Origin: Streptomyces seoulensis
GTDB lineage: Bacteria; Actinomycetota; Actinomycetes; Streptomycetales; Streptomycetaceae
Length of the DNA: 64,000 nt
Assembly: GCF_022846655.1 (NCBI RefSeq)
Contig: NZ_AP025667.1
Coordinates: 4,253,001-4,317,000 of the forward strand
Direction of reading: 5' to 3'
Positions 8,529 through 19,011 of the stretch are shown piece by piece. A program made the translations under genes and the position numbers. A model generated the notes under the pieces. The model was not told the origin of the DNA. It saw only the letters and a program-made list of their open reading frames with translations, and searched no databases. Numbering within the stretch: position 1 is the stretch's first letter; every line of letters begins with the position of its first letter.

Positions 8529-9449
8529 TCAGTAGTTCCAGCGGTTCCTGCTGCCCTCGTCCCGGCAGAAGATCAGCCGCCCGTTGCCCGCGTGGGTGGA
8601 GCTGCCGACGTCGGCGTTTCGGCAGAACTGGCCCGCGTTGTAGCAGTTCCCGGCGTTCGAGACGATCTCGCAGGTGGTGCCGGCGCCACCGCTGGAGGAG
8701 CCGCCCGACGAGCTGGACGTGCCGGTCGAACCGGTCGAGCCCGAGGAGTCGTCGCTTCCCGCAGCGACGGGCGGGGTGTAGTCCGGGTCGTTGGTCTTGT
8801 CCTTGTAGGTGCCCTTCGCCGACGGGCAGCCGTCCTCGGTCAGCCACAGCGTGACATCACGGTCACCCACGACCTGCGTCCCGGCGCCGGGCGACTGGAA
8901 GCACACCTTCCAGTCGTCGTGGTCGCCGTCGACGTCCTCGTCCTTGTAGGACGCCTTGACGGAGACGTCGCCGTCCGTCACCTTGCCCACGGCCGTGGCC
9001 GCACCCGCGTACGTGCGGCCGACCAGGCTCGGCATCGACGGCCACGGAATCGGCCGGCCGTCCGCCTCGGGACACGGCGCCCCCGACGCCACGGCCCCGA
9101 ACTCGACGCTGTCCCGCCCGAACTTCTCGAAGCAGACCGTCCAGTCGTCCGCCGGGGACGCGTCCTTCTCGCTGGCGTCGTGCGCGGAGACGCGGTAGCC
9201 GCGCTGCTTCGCCGCCCCGGTCGCGTCGGCGACCGTGCTCTCCACCTGACTGTCCAGCAGGGCCGGCGTGGCCGTGACGGTCGCGGTGACCGTCACCGTG
9301 GGCCGCGGCTTGGCGGCCACCGCCTCCTCCTCGCCCCCGCTGCCGCACCCGGTGACCAGGGCGCAGATCAGCACCCCGGCCCCGACTCCCTTGCGCCACG
9401 CCTTGCGCGCGCCCCGAACCGACGCCTGCGGTCGTCCCGGACGATTCAT
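8529..9449 (-). CDS. Putative lipoprotein with PASTA-like repeats and a Cys-rich tail
   Basis: A 306-residue protein starting MNRPGRPQ at 9449, preceded by a strong AGGGGGG Shine-Dalgarno. The signal peptide ends in a lipobox (LVTGC). Two PASTA-like modules follow; the second begins MPSLVGRTYAGAATAVGK, and each ends in DDWTVCF or DDWKVCF. A Ser/Gly-rich linker then leads to a C-terminal tail of about 50 residues with five cysteines (starting TTCEIV). PASTA modules bind peptidoglycan or muropeptides in other proteins, so an envelope role is plausible. There is no catalytic motif and the function is unknown. It is monocistronic and convergent with the GH16 gene. Confidence 0.85.
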   Translation of the reverse strand: MNRPGRPQASVRGARKAWRKGVGAGVLICALVTGCGSGGEEEAVAAKPRPTVTVTATVTATPALLDSQVESTVADATGAAKQRGYRVSAHDASEKDASPADDWTVCFEKFGRDSVEFGAVASGAPCPEADGRPIPWPSMPSLVGRTYAGAATAVGKVTDGDVSVKASYKDEDVDGDHDDWKVCFQSPGAGTQVVGDRDVTLWLTEDGCPSAKGTYKDKTNDPDYTPPVAAGSDDSSGSTGSTGTSSSSGGSSSGGAGTTCEIVSNAGNCYNAGQFCRNADVGSSTHAGNGRLIFCRDEGSRNRWNY

Positions 9450-9565
9450 GGGTCCCCCCTGAGCTGCTCTCACACCGTGCGTGTGCGAGACCCGTGAAGA
9501 ATCCGCGAAGTTGCCTTCACATCCGAAGCGAGACCAGAACGTGACCTAGCGCTGTCGGGCAGCCC

Positions 9566-10471
9566 TCACCGCAACTCCGCCCGGAACCCCACCGGCGTCA
9601 CCCCGGTGTGCAGATGGAAGAACTTGGAGAAGTTGGCCGCGTCCGGGAAGCCGATGGCGGCGCCGACGCGGCCGATGGGCATGTCCGTGTGGGCGAGGAG
9701 GCGCTTGGCCTCCAGGATGACGCGTTTGTCGATGAAGCCCTTGGGGGTCTGGCCGGTGGCGGCGCGGACCGCGCGGACGAGGGTGCGGCGGGAGTAACCG
9801 AGGGCGTCCGCGTAGGCGTTGACGCTGTGGTTGGTGGGGAAGCCGCGCTCCACCGCGTCCCGGAAGAGGGTGAAGGTGGTGTCCGCCCGGCCCCGGTTCG
9901 CCTCGGCGGAGCTGGCCGCGAGGTGGGCGAGGCGGAGCAGGAACGCGGTGAGGCTGTGCCGCAGGACGGCGGTGTGCAGGCTGATCGGCAGCGTGGACGT
10001 GTCCTCGTACTCGCGGCCGAGCTGGGCGAGGGAGTCCTTCAGCGCGGCGCGCTGCGCCGGGTCGGGGTGCAGCAGCGGCGGCAGGTCGTAGCGGTACAGG
10101 CCGGTGGCCTCGACGGTGGCGCGGGGCAGGAAGCCGGGCTGCATGGTCAGGACGGTGCCCCGGTACCGGCTGGTGCGGGAGAAGCGGTGGACCTGGCCGG
10201 GGCGGATCCAGAGCACGTCACCGGCGCCGGCCTCGTACTCGGCGAAGTCGATCATGTGCCGGACCGGACCCTCGGTGAACAGCATGACCACGTGGAAGTC
10301 GATGCGATGGACCCGGTCCAGCGGGGCATCCGCATGCCAGGTGCGGTCCTCACCCATGGCGCCGACCTGCATGCCGACACCGCCGACGGCCAGCTCGGTC
10401 GGGAAAGGGAAGGTCCTGATCCCGTCACCGTCCGTGCCGCGACCCACACCTTGAGGCGATCTGTCCGCCAT
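9566..10471 (-). CDS. AraC-family transcriptional regulator
   Basis: A 301-residue regulator beginning MADRSPQG. The N-terminal half is a cupin-like sensing domain (YEAGAGDVLWIRPGQVHRF). The C-terminal 100 residues hold the double helix-turn-helix of the AraC family (NAYADALGYSRRTLVRAVR and IGRVGAAIGFPDAANFSKFF). It is divergent from the transketolase gene, with 144 bases between starts that include a perfect palindrome at 10548-10562. It could therefore regulate itself and the pentose-phosphate operon. A 20-codon upstream extension is possible, but those residues precede the domain. Confidence 0.9.
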   Translation of the reverse strand: MADRSPQGVGRGTDGDGIRTFPFPTELAVGGVGMQVGAMGEDRTWHADAPLDRVHRIDFHVVMLFTEGPVRHMIDFAEYEAGAGDVLWIRPGQVHRFSRTSRYRGTVLTMQPGFLPRATVEATGLYRYDLPPLLHPDPAQRAALKDSLAQLGREYEDTSTLPISLHTAVLRHSLTAFLLRLAHLAASSAEANRGRADTTFTLFRDAVERGFPTNHSVNAYADALGYSRRTLVRAVRAATGQTPKGFIDKRVILEAKRLLAHTDMPIGRVGAAIGFPDAANFSKFFHLHTGVTPVGFRAELR

Positions 10472-10547
10472 GTTCGATTTGCCGTTCCTATCAAGCGATC
10501 GGTGTCCCAGATTCACCACAGGCTGACACACCCCGACCTTTCCGCGA

Positions 10548-10562
10548 AAAAGTCAGACTTTT
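10548..10562. promoter_or_regulatory. Perfect AT-rich palindrome before tkt
   Basis: AAAAGTCAGACTTTT is a perfect inverted repeat (7-1-7) in the gap between the AraC-family gene and tkt, 53 bases before the tkt ATG. Such AT-rich symmetry is rare in this GC-rich DNA, so it is a good operator candidate. The protein that binds it is unknown. Confidence 0.55.
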
Positions 10563-10615
10563 AAGTTTGAACGCGTTTGACCAGCATCCCTGCTTCTGAC
10601 GAGGACTTCTTGAAG

Positions 10616-12691
10616 ATGAGCACGCAGACCCCCGAGAGCTTCGAGTGGACCGATCTCGACCGTCGCGCCGTCGACACGGCCCGGCTTCTCGCGGCCGACG
10701 CCGTGCAGAAGGTCGGCAACGGCCACCCCGGCACCGCGATGAGCCTCGCGCCTGCCGCGTACACGATCTTTCAGAAGGTGATGAAGCACGACCCGGCCGA
10801 CCCGGAGTGGACCGGCCGTGACCGCTTCGTGCTGTCCCCCGGTCACACCTCGCTGACCCTCTACACCCAACTCTTCCTCGCCGGGTACGAGCTGGAGCTG
10901 GACGACCTCAAGGCGTTCCGCACCCAGGGCTCCAAGACGCCCGGACACCCCGAGTACGGGCACACCGCCGGTGTGGAGACCACCACCGGCCCGCTCGGCC
11001 AGGGTGCCGCCAACGCGGTGGGCATGGCGATGGCCGCCCGCTACGAGCGCGGTCTCTTCGACCCCGAGGCCCCCGAGGGCACCTCCCCCTTCGACCACAC
11101 CATCTGGGCGATCGTCTCCGACGGCGACCTGGAGGAGGGCGTCTCCGCCGAGGCGTCCTCGCTCGCCGGCCACCAGAAGCTCGGCAACCTCGTCTTCCTA
11201 TACGACGACAACCACATCTCCATCGAGGGCGACACCGAGACCGCCTTCTCCGAGGACGTGCTGAAGCGGTACGAGGCGTACGGCTGGCACACCCAGCGCA
11301 TCGAGCCCACCGCCGAGGGCGACGTGGACGTCCCCGCGCTGCACGCCGCGCTGGAGGCCGCCAAGGCCGAGACCGGGCGCCCCTCCATCATCGCCATGCG
11401 CACGATCATCGCGTGGCCCGCGCCGACCGCGCAGAACACCGAGGCCTCCCACGGCTCCGCCCTCGGCGACGAGGAGATCGCGGCCACCAAGCGCGTCCTC
11501 GGCTTCGACCCGGAGCAGACCTTCGAGGTCTCCGACGAGGTCCTGCGCCACGCCCGCCGTGCCCTGGACCGGGGTGCCGAGGCGCACGCCGCCTGGGACA
11601 AGAAGATCGCCGAGTGGCGCACCGCCCAGCCGGAGCGCGCCGAGCTGTTCGACCGCGTCTCCAAGGGCGAGCTGCCCGAGGGCTGGCAGGACGCGCTGCC
11701 GGTGTTCGAGGAGGGCAAGTCGGTCGCGACCCGTGCCGCCTCCGGCAAGATCCTCCAGGCGCTCGGCCCGGTGCTGCCGGAGCTGTGGGGCGGCTCGGCC
11801 GACCTCGCCGGCTCCAACAACACCACGATCGACAAGACCAGCTCCTTCCTGCCGAAGGGCAACCCGCTGCCCGAGGCGAACCCGTACGGCCGTACGGTCC
11901 ACTTCGGTATCCGCGAGTTCTCCATGGCCGCGGAGATGAACGGCATCGCCCTGCACGGCAACACCCGCATCTACGGCGGCACCTTCCTGGTGTTCTCCGA
12001 CTACATGCGCAACGCCGTCCGTATGTCGGCCCTGATGCAGCTTCCGGTCACCTACGTGTGGACCCATGACTCCATCGGTCTCGGCGAGGACGGCCCGACC
12101 CACCAGCCGGTCGAGCACCTGGCCTCGCTGCGCGCGATCCCGGGCCTGAACGTGGTCCGCCCGGCGGACGCCAACGAGACCGTGACCGCCTGGGCCGAGA
12201 TCCTGAAGAGGCACGCCACCGACCCGGCCCCGCACGGTCTCGCGCTCACCCGTCAGGGCGTGCCGACGTACGCTCCGAACGAGGACGCGGCCAAGGGCGG
12301 CTACGTCCTCGTCGACTCCTCGACCGAGGTCCCGGAGGTGATCATCATGGCGACCGGCTCGGAGGTCCAGCTCGCGGTGGCCGCCCGTGACGCCCTGGAG
12401 GCCGAGGGCACCGGTACGCGCGTGGTGTCGATGCCGTGCGTCGAGTGGTTCGAGCAGCAGCCTGCCGCCTACCGCGAGAGCGTCCTGCCCGCCGCCGTGA
12501 AGGCGCGCGTCGCCGTCGAGGCCGGCATCGGTCTGACCTGGTACCGCTTCGTGGGTGACGCGGGCCGCATCGTCTCCCTGGAGCACTTCGGCGCCTCCGC
12601 CGACGCGAACGCCCTGTTCGCCGAGTACGGCTTCACCCCCGAGAACGTCGCCGCCGCCGCCCGCACCTCGCTGGCCGCCGCGCGCGCCTGA
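10616..12691 (+). CDS. tkt: Transketolase
   Basis: A 691-residue thiamine-diphosphate enzyme moving two-carbon ketol units between sugar phosphates in the non-oxidative pentose phosphate pathway. Visible family motifs: [15 protein letters not shown], the ThDP/Mg motif SDGDLEEG with downstream [10 protein letters not shown], and the pyrimidine-domain residues [13 protein letters not shown] and [16 protein letters not shown]. The length is normal. The ATG at 10616 is preferred over a TTG 13 codons upstream because MSTQTPE is a typical start and GAGGA lies upstream. It is the first gene of the operon; tal begins 34 bases downstream. Confidence 0.97.
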   Translation: MSTQTPESFEWTDLDRRAVDTARLLAADAVQKVGNGHPGTAMSLAPAAYTIFQKVMKHDPADPEWTGRDRFVLSPGHTSLTLYTQLFLAGYELELDDLKAFRTQGSKTPGHPEYGHTAGVETTTGPLGQGAANAVGMAMAARYERGLFDPEAPEGTSPFDHTIWAIVSDGDLEEGVSAEASSLAGHQKLGNLVFLYDDNHISIEGDTETAFSEDVLKRYEAYGWHTQRIEPTAEGDVDVPALHAALEAAKAETGRPSIIAMRTIIAWPAPTAQNTEASHGSALGDEEIAATKRVLGFDPEQTFEVSDEVLRHARRALDRGAEAHAAWDKKIAEWRTAQPERAELFDRVSKGELPEGWQDALPVFEEGKSVATRAASGKILQALGPVLPELWGGSADLAGSNNTTIDKTSSFLPKGNPLPEANPYGRTVHFGIREFSMAAEMNGIALHGNTRIYGGTFLVFSDYMRNAVRMSALMQLPVTYVWTHDSIGLGEDGPTHQPVEHLASLRAIPGLNVVRPADANETVTAWAEILKRHATDPAPHGLALTRQGVPTYAPNEDAAKGGYVLVDSSTEVPEVIIMATGSEVQLAVAARDALEAEGTGTRVVSMPCVEWFEQQPAAYRESVLPAAVKARVAVEAGIGLTWYRFVGDAGRIVSLEHFGASADANALFAEYGFTPENVAAAARTSLAAARA

Positions 12692-12725
12692 TCCCACGCG
12701 ACAAAGAAACACGCGACGAAGAAAG

Positions 12726-13868
12726 ATGAGCACTGTGACCGAAGCAATCAGCACCCCCGGAGCCCTCAAGCGTCTCGCCGACGAGGGCGTGTCGGTCTGG
12801 CTGGACGACCTGTCGCGCAAGCGGATCACCTCGGGCAGCCTGGCCGCCCTCGTGACGGACGGCGGTGTCGTCGGCGTCACCACCAACCCCTCGATCTTCC
12901 AGGCCGCCATCGGCTCCGGCGAGGGCTACGAGGAGCAGCTCACCGACCTGGCGGTACGCGGTGTCACGGTCGACGAGGCCGTGCGGATGATGACGACCGC
13001 CGACGTGCGCGACGCCGCCGACGTGCTGCGCGGTGTGTACGACGCCACGGACGGCCGTGACGGCCGGGTCTCCATCGAGGTCGACCCGCGGCTCGCGCAC
13101 GACACGGTGGCCACGGTCGCCGAGGCCAAGCAGCTCTTCTGGCTGGTCGACCGCCCCAACGTGATGATCAAGATCCCGGCCACCGAGGCGGGCCTCCCGG
13201 CGATCACCGAGGTCATCGGCCTGGGCATCAGCGTCAACGTGACCCTGATCTTCTCCCTGGAGCGCTACCGCGCCGTCATGGACGCCTACCTGGCCGGTCT
13301 GGAGAAGGCCAAGGAGCGCGGCCTGGACCTGTCCAAGATCCACTCCGTGGCGTCCTTCTTCGTGTCCCGCGTGGACTCCGAGATCGACAAGCGCCTGACC
13401 GCCCTCGGCACCGACGAGGCCCTCGGCCTGAAGGGCCGCGCCGCCCTCGCCAACGCCCGTCTGGCCTACGAGGCGTACGAGGATGTCTTCGCCTCCGCCC
13501 GCTGGCAGGCGCTCGCCACCGCCGACGCCAACAAGCAGCGCCCGCTGTGGGCCTCCACCGGCGTGAAGGACCCGGCGTACAAGGACACCCTGTACGTGGA
13601 CGAGCTGGTCGCGCCCGGCACCGTCAACACCATGCCGGAAGGCACGCTGAACGCCACCGCCGACCACGGCGACATCACCGGTGACACGGTGACCGGCCGC
13701 TACGAGCAGGCTCGCGCCGACCTCGCCGCCGTGGAGAAGCTGGGCATCTCCTACGACGAGGTCGTCCAGCAGCTCGAGGACGAGGCCGTCGCCAAGTTCG
13801 AGGCGGCCTGGCTGGAGCTGCTGGACGCCGTGACCGAGTCCCTGAAGAGCAAGGGAGTGGACGCGTAA
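12726..13868 (+). CDS. tal: Transaldolase
   Basis: A 380-residue enzyme of the actinobacterial (about 370-residue) transaldolase class, transferring dihydroxyacetone units between sedoheptulose-7-phosphate and glyceraldehyde-3-phosphate. Seen: [12 protein letters not shown] and GVTTNPSIF at the N-terminus, the Schiff-base lysine strand NVMIKIPAT, and [11 protein letters not shown]. The ATG follows a GAAGAAAG site. Its TAA stop shares one base with the ATG of zwf (TAATG), so the genes are coupled. Confidence 0.97.
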   Translation: MSTVTEAISTPGALKRLADEGVSVWLDDLSRKRITSGSLAALVTDGGVVGVTTNPSIFQAAIGSGEGYEEQLTDLAVRGVTVDEAVRMMTTADVRDAADVLRGVYDATDGRDGRVSIEVDPRLAHDTVATVAEAKQLFWLVDRPNVMIKIPATEAGLPAITEVIGLGISVNVTLIFSLERYRAVMDAYLAGLEKAKERGLDLSKIHSVASFFVSRVDSEIDKRLTALGTDEALGLKGRAALANARLAYEAYEDVFASARWQALATADANKQRPLWASTGVKDPAYKDTLYVDELVAPGTVNTMPEGTLNATADHGDITGDTVTGRYEQARADLAAVEKLGISYDEVVQQLEDEAVAKFEAAWLELLDAVTESLKSKGVDA

Positions 13869-15553
13869 TGACGAGCAAGTCAGCCGAGCCGAAGGCGGCG
13901 GCCACCGCTGAGGCCGAGCCGAAGGCGGCCGCCGCCGAGGCCGAGCCCAAGGCACGGAAGACGCGGGCCAAGGCGAAGCCCGCCGCGGTCCGCGAGGCCG
14001 AGGACCTCCGGGTCCCGGTCACCCCGGCCGCCGAGTGGGACAACCCGCTGCGCGACGCCCAGGACCGCCGGCTGCCCCGTATCGCGGGGCCGTCGGGCCT
14101 GGTGATCTTCGGTGTCACGGGCGACCTGTCCCGCAAGAAGCTGATGCCCGCCGTCTACGACCTCGCCAACCGGGGCCTGCTGCCGCCGGGCTTCTCCCTG
14201 GTGGGCTTCGCCCGCCGCGACTGGGAGGACCAGGACTTCGCACAGGTCGTCCATGACGCGGTCAAGGAGCACGCGCGTACGCCGTTCCGCGAGGAGGTGT
14301 GGCAGCAGCTCGCCGAGGGCATGCGCTTCATCCCCGGCGACTTCGACGACGACACCGCCTTCGACCAGCTCAAGCAGGCGGTCGACGAGCTGGACGCCTC
14401 CCGGGGCACCGGCGGCAACTTCGCGTACTACCTCTCGGTGCCGCCGAAGTTCTTCCCGAAGGTCGTCCGGCAGCTCAAGAAGCACGGTCTGGCGGACGCC
14501 CCCGAAGGCTCCTGGCGCCGCGCGGTCATCGAGAAGCCGTTCGGTCACGACCTGGAGAGCGCGCACGAGCTGAACAAGGTCGTGCACGAGGTGTTCGAGC
14601 CGGACCAGGTGTTCCGGATCGACCACTACCTGGGCAAGGAGACCGTCCAGAACATCATGGCGCTCCGGTTCGCCAACCAGATGTACGAGCCCATCTGGAA
14701 CCGCTCCTACGTGGACCACGTGCAGATCACGATGGCCGAGGACATCGGCATCGGCGGCCGCGCGGGCTACTACGACGGCATCGGCGCCGCCCGTGACGTG
14801 ATCCAGAACCACCTGCTCCAGCTCATGGCGCTCACCGCCATGGAGGAGCCGATCGCCTTCGACGCGGACTCGCTGCTCACCGAGAAGCTGAAGGTCCTGA
14901 AGTCGGTCCGCCTCCCGGACGAGCTGGGCGAGCACACCGTGCGCGGTCAGTACGCCACCGGCTGGCAGGGCGGCGAGAAGGTCGTCGGCTACCTCGACGA
15001 GGACGGCATCGACCCCAAGTCGAAGACCGACACCTACGCGGCCATCAAGCTGGAGATCGACAACCGCCGCTGGGCGGGCGTGCCGTTCTACCTGCGCACC
15101 GGAAAGCGTCTGGGCCGTCGCGTCACCGAGATCGCGGTCGTCTTCAAGCGCGCCCCGCACTCGCCGTTCGACTCCACCGCCACGGAGGAGCTGGGCCAGA
15201 ACGCGATCGTCATCCGCGTCCAGCCGGACGAGGGCATGACCGTCCGCTTCGGCTCCAAGGTGCCGGGCACCTCGATGGAGATCCGGGACGTGTCGATGGA
15301 CTTCGCCTACGGCGAGTCCTTCACCGAGTCCAGCCCCGAGGCGTACGAGCGGCTCATCCTCGATGTGCTGCTGGGCGACGCCAACCTGTTCCCGCGCACC
15401 CAGGAAGTGGAAGAGTCCTGGAAGATCCTCGACCCGATCGAGCGCTACTGGAACGAGCACGGCACTCCGGCGCAGTACGCGTCCGGAAGCTGGGGACCCG
15501 AGGAAGCGGACGAGATGCTCGCACGAGACGGACGGAGCTGGCGCAGGCCATGA
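13868..15553 (+). CDS. zwf: Glucose-6-phosphate 1-dehydrogenase with a repetitive N-terminal extension
   Basis: A 561-residue enzyme oxidising glucose-6-phosphate to 6-phosphogluconolactone with NAD(P)+. Seen: dinucleotide loop FGVTGDLSRKKL, substrate/catalytic motif RIDHYLGKE and EKPFGHD. The catalytic domain begins at about residue 60. Before it is a low-complexity tail rich in Ala, Glu and Lys with three AEPKA repeats and then RKTRAKAKPA, which is absent from typical 500-510 residue homologues. The tail resembles disordered charged linkers, and its role is unknown. The gene overlaps tal by one base and opcA by four (ATGA). Confidence 0.96.
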   Translation: MTSKSAEPKAAATAEAEPKAAAAEAEPKARKTRAKAKPAAVREAEDLRVPVTPAAEWDNPLRDAQDRRLPRIAGPSGLVIFGVTGDLSRKKLMPAVYDLANRGLLPPGFSLVGFARRDWEDQDFAQVVHDAVKEHARTPFREEVWQQLAEGMRFIPGDFDDDTAFDQLKQAVDELDASRGTGGNFAYYLSVPPKFFPKVVRQLKKHGLADAPEGSWRRAVIEKPFGHDLESAHELNKVVHEVFEPDQVFRIDHYLGKETVQNIMALRFANQMYEPIWNRSYVDHVQITMAEDIGIGGRAGYYDGIGAARDVIQNHLLQLMALTAMEEPIAFDADSLLTEKLKVLKSVRLPDELGEHTVRGQYATGWQGGEKVVGYLDEDGIDPKSKTDTYAAIKLEIDNRRWAGVPFYLRTGKRLGRRVTEIAVVFKRAPHSPFDSTATEELGQNAIVIRVQPDEGMTVRFGSKVPGTSMEIRDVSMDFAYGESFTESSPEAYERLILDVLLGDANLFPRTQEVEESWKILDPIERYWNEHGTPAQYASGSWGPEEADEMLARDGRSWRRP

Positions 15554-16470
15554 AGATCGACCTGACCGACACCACGGCAAGCAAGATCAACAAGGCGCTG
15601 ATCGAGGGCCGTCGCGCCATCGGCACGCCGGCCGTGGGCATGGTCCTGACGATGGTCATCGTCACGGACGAGGAGAACGCCTACGACGCCATCAAGGCGG
15701 CCGAGGAAGCCTCGCACGAGCACCCCTCGCGCACCCTGGTCGTCATCAAGCGCCACGCCCGCCTGCGCGACCGCACCGGCTCCCGGCTCGACGCCGAGGT
15801 CCGGGTCGGCTCCGAGGCCGGCGCCGGTGAGACCGTCGTCCTGCGCACCTACGGCGAGGTGTCCGACCACGCGGGTTCCGTGGTGCTGCCGCTGCTGCTG
15901 CCCGACGCCCCCGTGGTCGTCTGGTGGCCGGTGGACGCGCCGGAGGCCCCGGCCAAGGACTCCCTGGGCGCACTCGCCCAGCGCCGGATCACCGACCTGT
16001 ACGCGGTCGACAACCCGCTGGAGGTGCTGGAGACCCGTGCCCGCACCTACGCGCCGGGCGACACCGACCTCGCCTGGACCCGGCTCACCCCGTGGCGCTC
16101 GATGCTCGCGGCCGCGCTGGACCAGGCGCGGGTGAAGGTGACCTCGGCCGCCGTGGAGGCGGAGGCGGACAACCCCAGCGCCGAGCTGCTCGCGCGCTGG
16201 CTGGAGGCCCGTCTGCACGTGAAGGTGGACCGTGTGGTCTCCGACGGCCCGGTGGTCACCGCCGTGCGGCTGGGCACCGAGGACGGCGAGATCGTCATCG
16301 ACCGCCCGGACGGCCCCCTCGCCACGCTGACCCTGCCGGGCCAGCCGTCGCGCACCCTGGCCCTGAAGGTCCGCCCGACCTCGGAGCTGATCGCGGAGGA
16401 ACTGCGTCGCCTCGACGCGGACGAGATGTACGCCATCGCCCTGACCGGCGAGGCAAAGGAGAACGCCTGA
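15550..16470 (+). CDS. opcA: Glucose-6-phosphate dehydrogenase assembly protein OpcA
   Basis: A 306-residue protein starting [17 protein letters not shown], a characteristic OpcA N-terminus. OpcA proteins of actinobacteria and cyanobacteria bind and activate or assemble glucose-6-phosphate dehydrogenase. The central [11 protein letters not shown] motif is typical of the family. Its ATG overlaps the zwf stop (ATGA) and its own TGA overlaps the pgi ATG (TGATG), so the subunits are probably made in step. Confidence 0.95.
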   Translation: MKIDLTDTTASKINKALIEGRRAIGTPAVGMVLTMVIVTDEENAYDAIKAAEEASHEHPSRTLVVIKRHARLRDRTGSRLDAEVRVGSEAGAGETVVLRTYGEVSDHAGSVVLPLLLPDAPVVVWWPVDAPEAPAKDSLGALAQRRITDLYAVDNPLEVLETRARTYAPGDTDLAWTRLTPWRSMLAAALDQARVKVTSAAVEAEADNPSAELLARWLEARLHVKVDRVVSDGPVVTAVRLGTEDGEIVIDRPDGPLATLTLPGQPSRTLALKVRPTSELIAEELRRLDADEMYAIALTGEAKENA

Positions 16471-18125
16471 TGTCCGACGCACCGTCAGACACCCCCAAGC
16501 TCACCCGGCGCCCCGAGTGGACGGCCCTCGCCGACCACCGCGCCGGCGGTCAGCCGCACCTGCGCGAGCTGTTCGCCGCCGACCCCGGCCGGGCCGAGCG
16601 TTACGTCGTCCACGTGGGCGACCTGCACATCGACTACAGCAAGCACCAGGTCTCCGACGAGACCCTGGCCCTGCTCCAGGAACTCGCCGTCGCCACGGAC
16701 GTGTTCGGTCAGCGGGACGCGATGTTCCGTGGTGACCGGATCAACTCGACCGAGGACCGGGCCGTGCTGCACACCGCGCTGCGTGCCCCGCGGGATGCGG
16801 TGGTGGAGGTCGACGGGGAGAACGTCGTCCCCGCCGTGCACGCGGTGCTGGACAAGATGGCCGGTTTCGCCGGCCGGGTCCGCTCGGGTGAGTGGACCGG
16901 TCACACCGGCAAGCGGATCAAGAACATCGTCAACATCGGTATCGGCGGCTCCGACCTGGGTCCGGCGATGGCGTTCGAGGCGCTGCGTCCCTTCACCGAC
17001 CGCGACCTGACCGTCCGGTTCGTCTCCAACGTGGACGGCGCGGACCTGCACGAGGCGATCCGTGATCTGGACCCGGCGGAGACGCTGTTCATCGTGGCGT
17101 CGAAGACGTTCACGACGATCGAGACGATCACCAACGCCACGTCGGCCCGCAAGTGGCTGCTGGACGTCCTCGGTGACGACAAGGCGGTCGCGAAGCATTT
17201 CGTGGCGCTGTCGACGAACGCGGAGAAGGTCACCGGGTTCGGTATCGACGTGGACAACATGTTCGAGTTCTGGGACTGGGTCGGGGGCCGGTACTCCTTC
17301 GACTCGGCGATCGGCCTGTCGCTGATGATCGCCATCGGCCCGGACCGCTTCCGGGAGCTGCTGGACGGTTTCCACACCGTCGACGAGCACTTCCGCACCG
17401 CTCCGGCCGAGGAGAACGCCCCGCTGCTGCTGGGCCTGCTGGGGATCTGGTACGGGAACTTCTTCGACGCCCAGTCCCACGCGGTCCTCCCCTACAGCCA
17501 CTACCTGTCGAAGTTCACGGCGTATCTGCAGCAGTTGGACATGGAGTCCAACGGCAAGTCCGTGCAGCGTGACGGCAGCCCGGTGGAGTGGCAGACCGGC
17601 CCGGTGGTCTGGGGCACGCCCGGCACCAACGGGCAGCACGCCTACTACCAGTTGATCCACCAGGGCACCAAGCTCATCCCGGCCGACTTCATCGGCTTCG
17701 CCCGCCCCGTGGACGAACTGAGCGACGAACTCAAGGCCCAGCACGACCTGTTGATGGCCAACTTCTTCGCCCAGACCCAGGCCCTCGCCTTCGGCAAGAC
17801 CGAGGAAGAGGTCCGCGAGGAAGGCGTCGCCGAGGCGCAGGTGGCCCACCGCACCTTCCGCGGCAACCACCCCACCACCACGATCCTGGCCCCCGAGCTC
17901 ACCCCCTCCGTGCTCGGCCAGCTCATCGCCCTCTACGAGCACAAGGTGTTCGTCCAGGGCGCCGTCTGGAACATCGACTCCTTCGACCAGTGGGGCGTCG
18001 AGCTGGGCAAGGTCCTGGCCAAGCGCATCGAGCCCGCCCTCACCGAAGGCGCCCAGGTGCCCGGCCTCGACCCCTCCACCACGGCCCTCGTCGCCGCCTA
18101 CCGCTCCCTCAAGGAAGTGAACTGA
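16470..18125 (+). CDS. pgi: Glucose-6-phosphate isomerase
   Basis: A 551-residue cytoplasmic isomerase interconverting glucose-6-phosphate and fructose-6-phosphate. Seen: [23 protein letters not shown] (phosphate-binding Ser/Thr cluster), [13 protein letters not shown], the [12 protein letters not shown] catalytic-Glu motif, [17 protein letters not shown] and QWGVELGK. Length and motifs are complete. It sits in the place where 6-phosphogluconolactonase (pgl) follows opcA in many actinobacteria. This placement would feed fructose-6-phosphate produced by tkt/tal back into the oxidative branch. Confidence 0.97.
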   Translation: MSDAPSDTPKLTRRPEWTALADHRAGGQPHLRELFAADPGRAERYVVHVGDLHIDYSKHQVSDETLALLQELAVATDVFGQRDAMFRGDRINSTEDRAVLHTALRAPRDAVVEVDGENVVPAVHAVLDKMAGFAGRVRSGEWTGHTGKRIKNIVNIGIGGSDLGPAMAFEALRPFTDRDLTVRFVSNVDGADLHEAIRDLDPAETLFIVASKTFTTIETITNATSARKWLLDVLGDDKAVAKHFVALSTNAEKVTGFGIDVDNMFEFWDWVGGRYSFDSAIGLSLMIAIGPDRFRELLDGFHTVDEHFRTAPAEENAPLLLGLLGIWYGNFFDAQSHAVLPYSHYLSKFTAYLQQLDMESNGKSVQRDGSPVEWQTGPVVWGTPGTNGQHAYYQLIHQGTKLIPADFIGFARPVDELSDELKAQHDLLMANFFAQTQALAFGKTEEEVREEGVAEAQVAHRTFRGNHPTTTILAPELTPSVLGQLIALYEHKVFVQGAVWNIDSFDQWGVELGKVLAKRIEPALTEGAQVPGLDPSTTALVAAYRSLKEVN

Positions 18126-18126
18126 C

Positions 18127-19005
18127 ATGCAGCTCGGACTCATCGGCCTCGGCAAGATGGGCGGCAACATGCGCGAGCGCATCCGCCGCGCGGGCCACCA
18201 GGTCATCGGCTACGACCGCAACCCGGAACTGACCGACGTCAAGGACCTCGCCGAACTGGTCGAGAAGCTCGACGCGCCGCGCACCGTCTGGGTGATGGTC
18301 CCCGCCGGCACCGCCACCCAGGTCGTCGTCGACGAGCTGAAGGACCTGCTCTCCCCCGGCGACATCGTGGTGGACGGCGGCAACTCCCGCTGGACGGACG
18401 ACGAGAAGCACGCCGCCGAGCTGGGCATCAAGGGCATCGGCTTCGTCGACGCGGGCGTCTCCGGCGGTGTCTGGGGCCTGGAGAACGGCTACGCCCTGAT
18501 GGTCGGCGGCGACAAGGAGAACGTCGAGCGTCTCCAGCCCATCTTCGACGCCCTCAAGCCCGACGGGCCGTACGGGTACGTCCACGCGGGCCGCGTCGGT
18601 GCCGGGCACTTCTCCAAGATGGTCCACAACGGCATCGAGTACGCCATGATGCAGGCGTACGCCGAGGGCTGGGAGCTGCTGGAGAAGGCGAACTCCGTGG
18701 ACAACGTCCGCGAGATCTTCCGCTCCTGGCAGGAGGGCACGGTCATCCGTTCCTGGCTGCTCGACCTCGCGGTCAACGCCCTGGACGACGACGAGCACCT
18801 GGACGAGCTGCGCGGCTACGCCGAGGACTCCGGCGAGGGCCGCTGGACCGTCGAGGCCGCCATCGACAACGCGGTGCCGCTCCCGGCCATCACCGCCTCG
18901 CTGTTCGCGCGCTTCGCCTCCCGCCAGGACGACTCGCCGCAGATGAAGATGATCGCCGCGCTGCGCAACCAGTTCGGCGGCCACGCCGTCGAGAAGAAGG
19001 GCTGA
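18127..19005 (+). CDS. gnd: 6-phosphogluconate dehydrogenase, short (GntZ/YqeC) type
   Basis: A 292-residue decarboxylating dehydrogenase converting 6-phosphogluconate to ribulose-5-phosphate. The dinucleotide loop is GLIGLGKMGGNM, substrate motifs are VDGGNSRWTDD and DAGVSGGVWGLENGYALMVGG, and the catalytic Lys lies in HFSKMVHNGIEY. It lacks the long C-terminal domain of the 470-residue enzymes. After the second strand it has YDRNP, with an Asp where NADP-specific enzymes carry NRT, so NAD+ preference is predicted (inference). It starts one base after the pgi stop. Confidence 0.94.
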   Translation: MQLGLIGLGKMGGNMRERIRRAGHQVIGYDRNPELTDVKDLAELVEKLDAPRTVWVMVPAGTATQVVVDELKDLLSPGDIVVDGGNSRWTDDEKHAAELGIKGIGFVDAGVSGGVWGLENGYALMVGGDKENVERLQPIFDALKPDGPYGYVHAGRVGAGHFSKMVHNGIEYAMMQAYAEGWELLEKANSVDNVREIFRSWQEGTVIRSWLLDLAVNALDDDEHLDELRGYAEDSGEGRWTVEAAIDNAVPLPAITASLFARFASRQDDSPQMKMIAALRNQFGGHAVEKKG

Positions 19006-19011
19006 CCCGCC

